Positions 9,199 through 16,799 of a stretch of 64,000 bases of DNA are shown here, one piece after another (the first letter of the stretch is position 1; each line of letters starts with the position of its first letter). Source of the stretch: Bradyrhizobium tropiciagri. GTDB taxonomy: Bacteria; Pseudomonadota; Alphaproteobacteria; Rhizobiales; Xanthobacteraceae. Made by a program: the position numbers and the translations under genes. The stretch covers positions 310,001 through 374,000 of the forward strand of contig NZ_JAFCKF010000009.1 in assembly GCF_018130545.1 (NCBI RefSeq). Direction: 5' to 3'. A model generated the notes under the pieces. That model saw nothing but the letters and a program-made list of their open reading frames with translations. It did not search any database and had not been told where the DNA came from.

Positions 9199-9714
9199 TT
9201 ACTTCTTGCGGAAGCGGTCGAGCCGCACGACCTCGGCGCCTTCGCTGGGCTTCGCCGGCTCCTGCTCGGTCTCGGCCGTTTCGGCCTCGACGCGGGCCGC
9301 CGGCGCGGGAAGGGGAGCAGCCGGCGCGGTTGCGGGAGGGGCTTCCTCGGACAGCGCGTCCGAGACGTCGAAGCGCAGATCGAACGGTGCGGACGGATCG
9401 AGGAAGCGCGTCACTGCTGCAAACGGCACGGTCAGCCGTTCCGGAATCCCGCCGAACGACAGGCCGACCTCAAAGCGATCCTCGGTCACCACCAGATCCC
9501 AGAACTGGTGCTGCAGGATGATGGTCATCTCTTCGGGATATTGCGCGAGCAAACGGGGCGACAGCTTCACGCCGTCGCCGTGCGACAGGAAGGTGATGTA
9601 GAAATGGTGCTCACCGGGCAGACCATGTTCGGCGGCGTCGGACAGCACCCGGCGCAGCACCCCGCGCAGCGCGTCGCGCGCCAACACGTCATATCGGATG
9701 TGATCGGTCGCCAT
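9199..9714 (-). CDS. sspB: SspB family ClpXP adaptor protein
   Basis: A 171-residue protein. Residues about 1-105 form the SspB fold (MATDHIRYDVLARDALRGV, then HHFYITFLSHGDGVKLS and a hydrophobic core with QFWDLVVTEDRFEVGLSF), which binds ssrA-tagged proteins. A flexible Pro/Ala/Glu-rich linker follows, ending in EVVRLDRFRKK, the type of C-terminal motif that docks onto ClpX. The start at 9714 is preceded by AGGATC. The gene lies directly downstream of ssrA on the same strand, so the tag and its delivery factor are neighbours. Confidence 0.9.
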   Translation of the reverse strand: MATDHIRYDVLARDALRGVLRRVLSDAAEHGLPGEHHFYITFLSHGDGVKLSPRLLAQYPEEMTIILQHQFWDLVVTEDRFEVGLSFGGIPERLTVPFAAVTRFLDPSAPFDLRFDVSDALSEEAPPATAPAAPLPAPAARVEAETAETEQEPAKPSEGAEVVRLDRFRKK

Positions 9715-9855
9715 GGTGATCCTGTCGCTTCGAAAATGGCCGATAAGGCCGCGCCGGTCGGTCCGACTCGCCCTTTTGGTCATATGCTACCCCGCCGGGA
9801 GCCGGAAATCAGCAGGGCTGGTAGCTGAAATGCGGGCGGACGCCCGATCGGAGAA

Positions 9856-10199
9856 TTAAGTGGAGGCTTCTGTTGCCAGGTGCCTCCGAACCCCGCCTAA
9901 CGGAGCTTAACCCGTTAGGACTTTAAGATGGTCTTTCAAACTGCGTTACGCAGCCTGAGCAACCGGAGCAAAGTTGTCGTTGGCAACTATTGCATTAGCC
10001 CGATAACGGCGGAACCATACCGAGAAAAAACACGCCCTTTACGCCCTCGTCGATCCTATTTCGCCCCCGCCGAAAGCCACCGAAGCCAAGGCTTAGGAAC
10101 CAGGGCTTGGAATGGGTTTTGGTGGAGGCGCCGGGTACCGCCCCCGGGTCCGAATGGTTTATTGCGACGGCCATTTATTTCCATAGCCGGCGAACCGGC
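9856..10199 (-). ncRNA. ssrA: tmRNA, circularly permuted two-piece form
   Basis: Read on the minus strand, the acceptor piece comes first. It holds a T-arm (CCGGG-GGCGGTA-CCCGG) and the 3' acceptor strand CGCCTCC followed by ACCA, ending at 10120. After a 51-base spacer (10069-10119) the coding piece starts at 10068 with GGGGGCG, which pairs with CGCCTCC (one G-U). The tag frame at 9984-9946 reads ANDNFAPVAQAA then TAA, preceded by ATAGTT as expected before a resume codon. Hairpins at 9896-9919 and 9862-9887 close the 3' part. A TATATT box at 10206-10211 is a likely -10. Outer ends are approximate. The RNA rescues stalled ribosomes and tags products for proteolysis. Confidence 0.93.
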
Positions 10200-10314
10200 A
10201 CCCCCAATATAGCGGCAACGCAGTAGAAAAACAGAGCCGATTCAGGCCCTTTCGGCTGTGAAAACACACCAAATTTGGGTGGTCCGCCTCCGGGCCGCGT
10301 TCTAGGTTCTGCCT

Positions 10315-10926
10315 ATGCCCCCGGAATCCCCGCCGGTTGCCGCCCCGGCGCCGGATGCCTCCGACCCATCGCAGCCCCACCAGCCCGGCCTGTTCGAGCT
10401 GTTCCTGGCCTTTGCCAAGATGTCGCTGGCCGGCTTTGGCGGGGTCCTGGTCTGGGCCCGGCGGTCGATCGTGGAGCAGCACCGCTGGATGACGGCGGAG
10501 GAGTTCAACGAGACCTTCGCGCTGTGCCATTTCCTGCCGGGTCCGAACATCGTCAACCTGTCGGTCGTGTTCGGCGCGCGCTTTCGCGGCATCGCGGGCG
10601 GGCTGGCGGCGTTCGCCGGGCTGGTGGGGCCGCCGATGGTGATCGCGACGGCGCTCGCCGCACTCTATGCCCGTTATGGCGATGTCGACGTGCTGCGCCG
10701 GACGCTCGCCGGCGTGGCCTGTGCCGCGGTCGGGTTGCTGTTCGCCGTCGTCTTCAAGATGATGATGCCGCTGCTGAAGCGGCGTGATGTCACAGGGCTC
10801 GTCATTCTGGCCGCGGTCTTTGTCGCGATCGGCCTGATCCGATGGCCGCTCCAGATCGTGCTGTTGGTGGCGATTCCGCTCAGCCTCGCAATCACGATCC
10901 TGACCCGCCGCATGGTGAAGCCATGA
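10315..10926 (+). CDS. Chromate transporter family protein, first half-size subunit
   Basis: A 203-residue protein with a proline-rich N-terminus and then one ChrA domain with about six membrane helices. The ChrA hallmarks are present: SLAGFGGV near residue 38, RRSIVEQHRWMTAEEFNETFALCHFLPGPN-type sequence near 50-78, and later helices rich in Ala/Val. Half-size ChrA proteins usually work in pairs with opposite membrane topology to export chromate or related anions. The stop overlaps the ATG of the second half (ATGA), supporting a heterodimer. No Shine-Dalgarno sequence stands out at the start. Confidence 0.87.
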   Translation: MPPESPPVAAPAPDASDPSQPHQPGLFELFLAFAKMSLAGFGGVLVWARRSIVEQHRWMTAEEFNETFALCHFLPGPNIVNLSVVFGARFRGIAGGLAAFAGLVGPPMVIATALAALYARYGDVDVLRRTLAGVACAAVGLLFAVVFKMMMPLLKRRDVTGLVILAAVFVAIGLIRWPLQIVLLVAIPLSLAITILTRRMVKP

Positions 10927-11456
10927 GTTCGGAGTCGAACCCGATCGCGGCGCTGCTCTGGACCTTCGGCCTGATGTCGCTGTTTGCGGTCGGTGGCGCC
11001 AATTCGGCGATCCCCGAAATGCATCGCGCCGCCGTCGACGTGCATCACTGGCTGACCGACAAGCAGTTCGCAGACGTGTTCGCGATCTCGCAGCTCTCGC
11101 CGGGGCCGAACGTGCTGATCGTGACGCTGATAGGCTATTCTGTCGCAGGCGTCGCCGGGGCCTTGGCTGCGACGATTGCGATGTGCGGACCGACAGCGCT
11201 GCTTGCCTATTATGTCAGCCGTTTCCTCGATCGCTCGCGCGACGCGCGCTGGCCGGCGCTGATTCAGGCGGCGTTGGTTCCGCTGTCGATCGGCTTGATG
11301 GCCGCCTCCGGCCTGATCGTGGCGCAGACATCAGACCAAAGTTGGATCGCGGTCCTGATCACCATTGGCGCAGCCGCGCTTGCTTTTGCGACGCGGATCA
11401 ATCCCTTGTGGATGTTGCTTGCCGGAGGTCTCTTGGGTTTCGCTGGCGTTGTCTGA
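10923..11456 (+). CDS. Chromate transporter family protein, second half-size subunit
   Basis: A 177-residue partner of the preceding gene, starting at the ATG inside its ATGA stop overlap. The ChrA signature is repeated: SLFAVGGANSAIPEMHR near residue 18 and FAISQLSPGPNVL near 50-62, followed by four to five hydrophobic helices. The longer frame starting at 10842 is not credible, because its first 27 residues are translated from the end of the first subunit. The pair would form one inner-membrane anion exporter. Chromate is the family substrate; sulfate-like anions are possible. Confidence 0.87.
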   Translation: MSSESNPIAALLWTFGLMSLFAVGGANSAIPEMHRAAVDVHHWLTDKQFADVFAISQLSPGPNVLIVTLIGYSVAGVAGALAATIAMCGPTALLAYYVSRFLDRSRDARWPALIQAALVPLSIGLMAASGLIVAQTSDQSWIAVLITIGAAALAFATRINPLWMLLAGGLLGFAGVV

Positions 11457-11549
11457 CGAAAATCGCTAGCAAGGCTTGCGGTCAACGCACCACAAGCCAA
11501 GCCATTCAATCAAAACGGGCGGGACAGCCCTGACGGGGGAAGCGAAGTC

Positions 11550-12050
11550 ATGAGCGATACGCCGAGTGAGGCGCCGGTCAAATCGATCTTGCCGGAATGG
11601 GTACGCGGTCCGCAGGACTTCGTCGGCGGGCTCGCCATGGTGGCGGTTGCGCTATTCGCGTTGTGGGCCTCGAGCGATCTGCAGGGCATGCACGGATTTT
11701 CGTTCGGCGCCGGAACTGCGCCGCGGATGTTTGCCGTGCTGCTGCTGTTGCTCGGCGCTGCCGTCGCGTTGATGGGCGTTCTCAAGGACGGCCCTGCTAT
11801 CGCGGCCTATTCCTGGCGCGGCCCGTTGTTCGTGTCCGCGGCCATCGTGTTCTTCGCGGTGTCGATCCGCCCATTCGGGCTCGTGGTCTCCGCATTTGCC
11901 GCCTTCCTGATCGCGGCGCTCGGCTCGCATGAGACCAAATGGGTCGAGGCGATCATCGTCGGCGCCTGCCTGACGATCGGGTGCGCGCTGCTGTTTCCTT
12001 ATGTGCTGGGACTTCCGATGCCGATGTTCCCGCGTTTCCTGATCCAGTGA
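11550..12050 (+). CDS. tctB: Tripartite tricarboxylate transporter, small membrane subunit TctB
   Basis: A 166-residue protein with four predicted membrane helices (starting near residues 28, 53, 85 and 125), the size and layout of TctB. It begins MSDTPSEAPVKSILPEWVRG and carries SFGAGTAPRMFAVLLLLLGA, a conserved stretch of the family. It forms the membrane complex with TctA. It is separated from tctA by only 7 bases, so the two are co-transcribed. Substrates of the family are tricarboxylates and other organic acids; this one is not known. Confidence 0.88.
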   Translation: MSDTPSEAPVKSILPEWVRGPQDFVGGLAMVAVALFALWASSDLQGMHGFSFGAGTAPRMFAVLLLLLGAAVALMGVLKDGPAIAAYSWRGPLFVSAAIVFFAVSIRPFGLVVSAFAAFLIAALGSHETKWVEAIIVGACLTIGCALLFPYVLGLPMPMFPRFLIQ

Positions 12051-12057
12051 GGGCGTG

Positions 12058-13572
12058 ATGGACCTGTTTGCCAATCTCGCCCACGGCTTCGTCGTCGCCT
12101 TCTCGCCGATCAACCTTCTGATGTGTCTGATCGGCGCATTGGTCGGCACGCTGGTCGGCGTGCTGCCGGGCATCGGCACCATCGCCACCGTCGCGATGCT
12201 GTTGCCGATCACCTTCGGCCTGCCGCCGGTCGGTGCGCTGATCATGCTCGCCGGCATCTATTACGGTGCGCAATATGGCGGGTCGACCACCTCGATTCTG
12301 GTCAATATTCCCGGTGAGGCGACCTCCGTCGTCACCGCGCTCGACGGCCACCAGATGGCCAAGCAGGGTCGCGCCGGTCCGGCACTCGCGATCGCGGCGA
12401 TCGGCTCGTTCTTTGCCGGTTGCGTCGCGACCGTGCTGATCGCCGTGCTCGGTGCGCCGCTGACCAAGCTCGCGCTGGCGTTCGGCCCGGCCGAATATTT
12501 CTCGCTGATGGTGCTCGGCCTGATCTTCGCGGTGGTGCTCGCCAAGGGCTCGGTGCTGAAGGCGGTCGCGATGATCGTGTTCGGCCTGCTGCTCTCGATG
12601 GTCGGCTCCGACATCGAGACCGGCGCTTCGCGCATGGCCTTCAACATCCCCGAGCTTGCCGACGGCCTCGGCTTTGCCACTGTGGCGATGGGCGTGTTCG
12701 GCTTTGCGGAGATCATCCGCAATCTCGACCACGGCGCGGAGATGGACCGCAATCTGGTGCAGCAGAAGATCACCGGTCTGATGCCGACCAGAAAGGATCT
12801 GGCGGACTCCACGCCCGCGATCCTGCGCGGCACCGTGCTCGGCTCGATCCTCGGCATTCTGCCGGGCGGCGGTGCCGTGATCGCGTCGTTTGCGGCCTAC
12901 ACGCTGGAGAAGAAGCTGGCGAAGGATCCGAAGCGGTTCGGCCGCGGCGCGATCGAAGGTGTGGCGGCGCCGGAGAGCGCCAACAACGCGGCGGCGCAGA
13001 CCTCGTTCATCCCGCTTCTCACGCTCGGCATCCCGCCGAATGCGGTGATGGCGCTGATGGTCGGCGCGATGACCATTCATGGCATCGTGCCGGGTCCGCA
13101 GGTGATGCAGAAGCAGCCCGACCTGGTCTGGGGCATGATCGCCTCGATGTGGATCGGCAATCTGATGCTGATCATCATCAACCTGCCGCTTGTCGGCATC
13201 TGGGTCCGTCTGCTGCGCGTGCCGTACCGGCTGATGTTCCCCTCGATCGTGGTGTTCTGCGCGATCGGCATCTACTCGGTGAACAACGCGCCGGTCGACG
13301 TCGTTCTCGCCGGCGCATTCGGTCTCATCGGCTACTGGCTGATCAAGCACGATTTCGAGCCGGCGCCGTTGCTGCTCGGCATGGTGCTCGGTCCGCTGAT
13401 GGAGGAGAACCTGCGTCGCGCACTGCTGATCTCGCGCGGCGACTGGAGCGTGTTCGTCTCGCGGCCGCTGTCGGCGGTGCTGCTGGCAATCGCGGCAGGT
13501 CTCCTGGTGCTTGCCGTGCTGCCGACCTTGCGTGCGAAGCGCGACGAAGTGTTCGTGGAGTCCGAGGGCTGA
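12058..13572 (+). CDS. tctA: Tripartite tricarboxylate transporter, large permease TctA
   Basis: A 504-residue integral membrane protein with about 11-12 helices. The two glycine-rich TctA motifs are present: GTLVGVLPGIGTIATVAMLLP near residue 39 and LGSILGILPGGGAVIASFAAY near 260, followed by the conserved EGVAAPESANNAAAQTSFIP. I chose the ATG at 12058; a GTG three bases earlier is possible. It drives sodium- or proton-coupled import of an organic acid delivered by TctC. The operon order is tctB-tctA-tctC, with a hairpin before the last gene. Confidence 0.93.
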   Translation: MDLFANLAHGFVVAFSPINLLMCLIGALVGTLVGVLPGIGTIATVAMLLPITFGLPPVGALIMLAGIYYGAQYGGSTTSILVNIPGEATSVVTALDGHQMAKQGRAGPALAIAAIGSFFAGCVATVLIAVLGAPLTKLALAFGPAEYFSLMVLGLIFAVVLAKGSVLKAVAMIVFGLLLSMVGSDIETGASRMAFNIPELADGLGFATVAMGVFGFAEIIRNLDHGAEMDRNLVQQKITGLMPTRKDLADSTPAILRGTVLGSILGILPGGGAVIASFAAYTLEKKLAKDPKRFGRGAIEGVAAPESANNAAAQTSFIPLLTLGIPPNAVMALMVGAMTIHGIVPGPQVMQKQPDLVWGMIASMWIGNLMLIIINLPLVGIWVRLLRVPYRLMFPSIVVFCAIGIYSVNNAPVDVVLAGAFGLIGYWLIKHDFEPAPLLLGMVLGPLMEENLRRALLISRGDWSVFVSRPLSAVLLAIAAGLLVLAVLPTLRAKRDEVFVESEG

Positions 13573-13645
13573 GTACTCTTTAGACCCTGCGTCGGCGCGC
13601 CGCAGGCGGAAGTCGAATCGACACTCGATGTCGTCTCATGAAATG

Positions 13646-13675
13646 AAAATGCCGGCCGATTTGGCCGGCATTTTT
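13646..13675. terminator. Strong hairpin with T-tract between tctA and tctC
   Basis: A perfect 12-base-pair stem (AAAATGCCGGCC paired with GGCCGGCATTTT) encloses GATTT and is followed by a further T. It has the form of an intrinsic terminator on both strands. Only 30 bases separate it from the tctC ATG at 13706, too few for a separate promoter and untranslated leader of normal size. It may act as a partial terminator or a processing/stability hairpin between tctBA and tctC. Confidence 0.85.
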
Positions 13676-13705
13676 ATTGGTCAAACGTTCCCGGGAGGAA
13701 TCGAG

Positions 13706-14686
13706 ATGATGTCCATTCGCTCGCTTGCGGGCGCATGCCTTTCGGCATTTGCCGCGCTCGGTGCATTCGCCGTGCCGGCATCCGCGCAGAATTATCCGAC
13801 CCGCACCATCACCATGATCGTGCCGTTCGCAGCCGGCGGTCCGACCGACGTCATCTCGCGCATCGTCACCGCGCATATAGCGCAAACGCTGGGGCAGAGC
13901 ATCGTCATCGAGAACGTGGTTGGCGCCGGCGGCACCACGGCGACGACGCGCGCCGCACGCGCCGCCAATGACGGCTACACGCTCGTCACCGGACACATGG
14001 GCACGCACGCGGCGTCCGTGCCGCTCTATCCGAAGCTTGCCTACCACCCGGAAAAGGATTTCGAGCCCGTCGCGCTGCTTGCCGGCACGCCGATCCTGAT
14101 CCTTGCCCGCAAGGATTTCCCGCCGAAGGATCTCAAGGAGTTCATCGCCTACGTGAAGGCCAATGCCGAGAAGGTCAACGCCGCGCATGCAGGCATCGGC
14201 TCGGTCTCGCACGCCTCCTGCGAACTCTTGAACTCGATCCTCGACATCAAGCCGGTCGGCGTGCCCTTCAACGGCACCGGCCCGGCGATGAACGCGCTGG
14301 TCGCCGGCCAGGTCGATTACATGTGCGACCAGATCGTCAATGCGGTGCCGCAGATTAACGCCGGCACCATCAAGGCCTATGCGGTCGCGACCCCCGAACG
14401 CAATCCGTCGCTGCCGAACGTGCCGACCACGACGGAAGCCGGCCTGCCGGCGTTCCAGGCCCAGGCCTGGAACGCGATCTTCGCGCCGAAGGGAACTTCG
14501 CCCGCCATCATCGCCACGCTGAATGCCGCGGCCATCAAGGCACTCGACGACGAGAACGTCCGCAAGCGCCTGCTCGAGCTCGGTAGCGTGATCCCGGCGT
14601 CCGCCAACCGCACGCCGGAGGCGCTGGCGACCTTGGTCAAGAACGAGATCGCGAAGTGGACCCCGGTGCTGAAACCCGCGACTTAA
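13706..14686 (+). CDS. tctC: Tripartite tricarboxylate transporter substrate-binding protein (TctC/Bug family)
   Basis: A 326-residue periplasmic receptor. It starts MMSIRSLAGACLSAFAALGA and has a typical signal peptide ending in PASA-QN; the mature part begins NYPTRTITMIVPFAAGGPTD, the Bug family signature. GHMGTHAASVPLYPKL and PFNGTGPAMNALVAGQVDYMCD are further conserved blocks lining the ligand site. The start is set by GGGAGGAA 5 bases upstream of the first of two ATGs. A hairpin at 14714-14735 (9 pairs, one G-T) follows and may end the transcript. The ligand is unknown. Confidence 0.92.
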   Translation: MMSIRSLAGACLSAFAALGAFAVPASAQNYPTRTITMIVPFAAGGPTDVISRIVTAHIAQTLGQSIVIENVVGAGGTTATTRAARAANDGYTLVTGHMGTHAASVPLYPKLAYHPEKDFEPVALLAGTPILILARKDFPPKDLKEFIAYVKANAEKVNAAHAGIGSVSHASCELLNSILDIKPVGVPFNGTGPAMNALVAGQVDYMCDQIVNAVPQINAGTIKAYAVATPERNPSLPNVPTTTEAGLPAFQAQAWNAIFAPKGTSPAIIATLNAAAIKALDDENVRKRLLELGSVIPASANRTPEALATLVKNEIAKWTPVLKPAT

Positions 14687-14863
14687 TCCAGCGCGATCAA
14701 GTGGATAGGCGAAGGGTGGAACGCGAGTTCCGCCCCTTGTCGTTTGGCGCAGGGGTGCTCACTTTTCAGGGTATAATCGGTGCACTCAGCCGAATCGGCA
14801 TGTCGGCCGGCAGCCTCGGCCGTTAAGTTCGCCGCTTCCCCCGAAGGGTCCGAAACCAACGCC

Positions 14864-15658
14864 ATGAACCAGTATCACGATCTGCTCGAACGCATCCTCG
14901 CCGATGGCGCGGAGAAGCACGACCGCACCGGCACCGGCACGCTGTCGATCTTCGGCCATCAGATGCGCTTCAACCTCTCGGCCGGCTTCCCGATGCTGAC
15001 CACCAAGCGGCTGCCGCTGAAGGCGATCGTTCACGAGCTGCTCTGGTTCCTCGCCGGCGACACCAACATCAAATATCTCAACGACAACGGCGTCACGATC
15101 TGGGACGAATGGGCCGATGCCAATGGCGATCTCGGCCCGGTCTACGGCTCGCAATGGCGGTCGTGGCCGGCACCCGATGGCCGCAGCATCGACCAGATTT
15201 CGAACGTGATCGAGATGATCAAGCGCAACCCGGACTCGCGGCGGCTGATCGTCAGCGCCTGGAATCCGGCCGAGGTCGACAAGATGGCGCTGCCGCCGTG
15301 CCACTGCCTGTTCCAATTCTATGTCGCGAACGGAAAATTGTCCTGCCAGCTCTATCAGCGCTCCGGCGATGTTTTCCTCGGCGTGCCCTTCAACATCGCC
15401 TCCTATGCGCTGCTGACCATGATGGTCGCGCAGGTGACCGGGTTGAAGCCCGGTGATTTCGTGCATTCGCTCGGCGATGCGCATCTCTACTCGAACCACC
15501 TCGAGCAGGCGCGCCTGCAATTGACGCGGCCGACGCGGCCGCTGCCGACGATGGCGATCAACCCAGACGTGAAGGACATCTTCGCGTTCCGCTACGAGGA
15601 CTTCAAACTCGAAGGCTACGACCCGCACCCGCACATCAAGGCCGAAGTCGCGGTCTGA
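14864..15658 (+). CDS. thyA: Thymidylate synthase
   Basis: A 264-residue enzyme, identical in length to the E. coli protein. It methylates dUMP to dTMP with methylenetetrahydrofolate. The nucleophile is Cys146 in [12 protein letters not shown], and [19 protein letters not shown] and the C-terminal KAEVAV are conserved. The ATG at 14864 begins [12 protein letters not shown] as in the family; the upstream in-frame ATG at 14780 adds an unrelated stretch. A TATAAT box at 14772-14777 may be the -10 element, though no good -35 is visible. Its TGA overlaps the next ATG. Confidence 0.97.
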   Translation: MNQYHDLLERILADGAEKHDRTGTGTLSIFGHQMRFNLSAGFPMLTTKRLPLKAIVHELLWFLAGDTNIKYLNDNGVTIWDEWADANGDLGPVYGSQWRSWPAPDGRSIDQISNVIEMIKRNPDSRRLIVSAWNPAEVDKMALPPCHCLFQFYVANGKLSCQLYQRSGDVFLGVPFNIASYALLTMMVAQVTGLKPGDFVHSLGDAHLYSNHLEQARLQLTRPTRPLPTMAINPDVKDIFAFRYEDFKLEGYDPHPHIKAEVAV

Positions 15659-16143
15659 TGTCGCTGACGATCCGCCGCGCGCGCCCCGATGAGGCCGGAC
15701 TGGTGTTCTCGCTGGTCCGCGAACTCGCCGACTACGAAAAGCTTCTGCACGAGGTCCATGCCAGCGAGGCTGATATCGCCGAAGCGCTGTTCGGTGCGAA
15801 CCCGCGGCTGTTCTGCGACATTGCGGAATGGAACGGCGAGCCGGCCGGCTTCGCGGTCTGGTTCGTCAATTTCTCGACCTTCGCCGGCCGCCACGGCATC
15901 TATCTCGAAGACCTGTTCGTGCGCCCGGCGCTGCGCGGCAAGGGTATCGGCAAGGCACTGCTGGTGCATCTGGCGCAGCACTGCCTCGCCAATGGCTGGT
16001 CGCGGCTGCAATGGGCGGTGCTCGACTGGAACGCGCCGTCGATCGCGTTCTACAAGTCGCTCGGTGCCGAGATGATGGACGAATGGACGATTTGCCGCGT
16101 ATCCGGTTCGGCGCTGTCGGCGCTCGCGGAAGGGACGCGCTGA
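15658..16143 (+). CDS. GNAT family N-acetyltransferase
   Basis: A 161-residue single-domain acetyltransferase. The acetyl-CoA-binding motif A is GIYLEDLFVRPALRGKGIGKALLVHLA (about residues 80-106, with the R-G-K-G-I-G loop), and motif B includes LQWAVLDWNAPSIAFYKSLGA. It resembles the spermidine/spermine (diamine) acetyltransferase branch, but the acceptor is not certain. It overlaps thyA by one base (TGATG) and folA by one base, so the three are translationally coupled. Confidence 0.9.
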   Translation: MSLTIRRARPDEAGLVFSLVRELADYEKLLHEVHASEADIAEALFGANPRLFCDIAEWNGEPAGFAVWFVNFSTFAGRHGIYLEDLFVRPALRGKGIGKALLVHLAQHCLANGWSRLQWAVLDWNAPSIAFYKSLGAEMMDEWTICRVSGSALSALAEGTR

Positions 16144-16655
16144 TGGAGATCGTGCTGGTCGTCGCAGTCGCCGAGAACGGCGTGATCGGAAACAACAACT
16201 CAATTCCGTGGCGGCTGAAATCGGACCTGCGGCGCCTGAAGGCGATCACGCTGAACAAGCCCATCGTGATGGGACGCAAGACGTTCGAGTCGCTGCCCAG
16301 GCCGCTGCCGGGACGCACCAACATCGTGGTGACACGCGATGCGAACTATCGCGCGCGCGGCGCCATCGTCACGAACTCTTTCGAGAACGCGCACGCAATT
16401 GCGCTTGGTGACGCGCTGCGGCGTTTCGCCACTGAAATTGCGATCATCGGGGGCGCGGAGATCTATGCGCAATGGATGGGCATCGCCGATCGCCTGGAGA
16501 TCACCGAGGTCCACGCCCGGCCTGACGGCGATACGCGGTTCGACAAAATCGATGCGTCGGCTTGGGTTGAGGTCGCGCGCGTGCGGAATCCGGCAGGCCC
16601 GGACGACAGCGTCGACTTCTCCTATGTGACATATCGTCGGCGCAGCCAACGTTAA
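16143..16655 (+). CDS. folA: Dihydrofolate reductase
   Basis: A 170-residue enzyme that regenerates tetrahydrofolate from the dihydrofolate made by thymidylate synthase, which explains its place in the thyA operon. The N-terminal strand and Met20-like loop read VAVAENGVIGNNNSIPWRL, with the acidic active-site residue supplied in the LKSDLRRLK helix; VMGRKTFESLPRPLPGRTNIV and IIGGAEIYAQWM are the conserved NADPH-binding blocks. It starts at the ATG overlapping the GNAT stop. The family assignment is firm. Confidence 0.95.
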   Translation: MEIVLVVAVAENGVIGNNNSIPWRLKSDLRRLKAITLNKPIVMGRKTFESLPRPLPGRTNIVVTRDANYRARGAIVTNSFENAHAIALGDALRRFATEIAIIGGAEIYAQWMGIADRLEITEVHARPDGDTRFDKIDASAWVEVARVRNPAGPDDSVDFSYVTYRRRSQR

Positions 16656-16715
16656 CCAATGTTTGCATTGACAATTTTGGCCCGGCGCATAGCTCGTCGA
16701 GCCAGGAAGCTTGCG

Positions 16716-16744
16716 TTGTAAGGGCCCTGACGGTCCCCTATAAC
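16716..16744 (+). promoter_or_regulatory. Candidate sigma-70-type promoter for hflKC-degP region
   Basis: TTGTAA at 16716-16721 and TATAAC at 16739-16744 are separated by 17 bases, matching 5 of 6 positions in each box. The -10 box ends 55 bases upstream of the hflK ATG. A TTGACA at about 16670 lies further upstream but has no good partner. Confidence 0.5.
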
Positions 16745-16799
16745 CGGGCCGGACATTCGAGCCCGGGCGTCCCGTCCGGACTTGCCGAGGAGATGTTTA

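Noticed and set aside
9928-10212. 94-codon plus-strand frame
   Set aside because: It is antisense to the tmRNA gene and has no ribosome site or recognisable domain.
11953-13350. 465-codon minus-strand frame across tctB/tctA
   Set aside because: Highly charged His/Arg/Asp composition and complete overlap with the conserved TctA gene.
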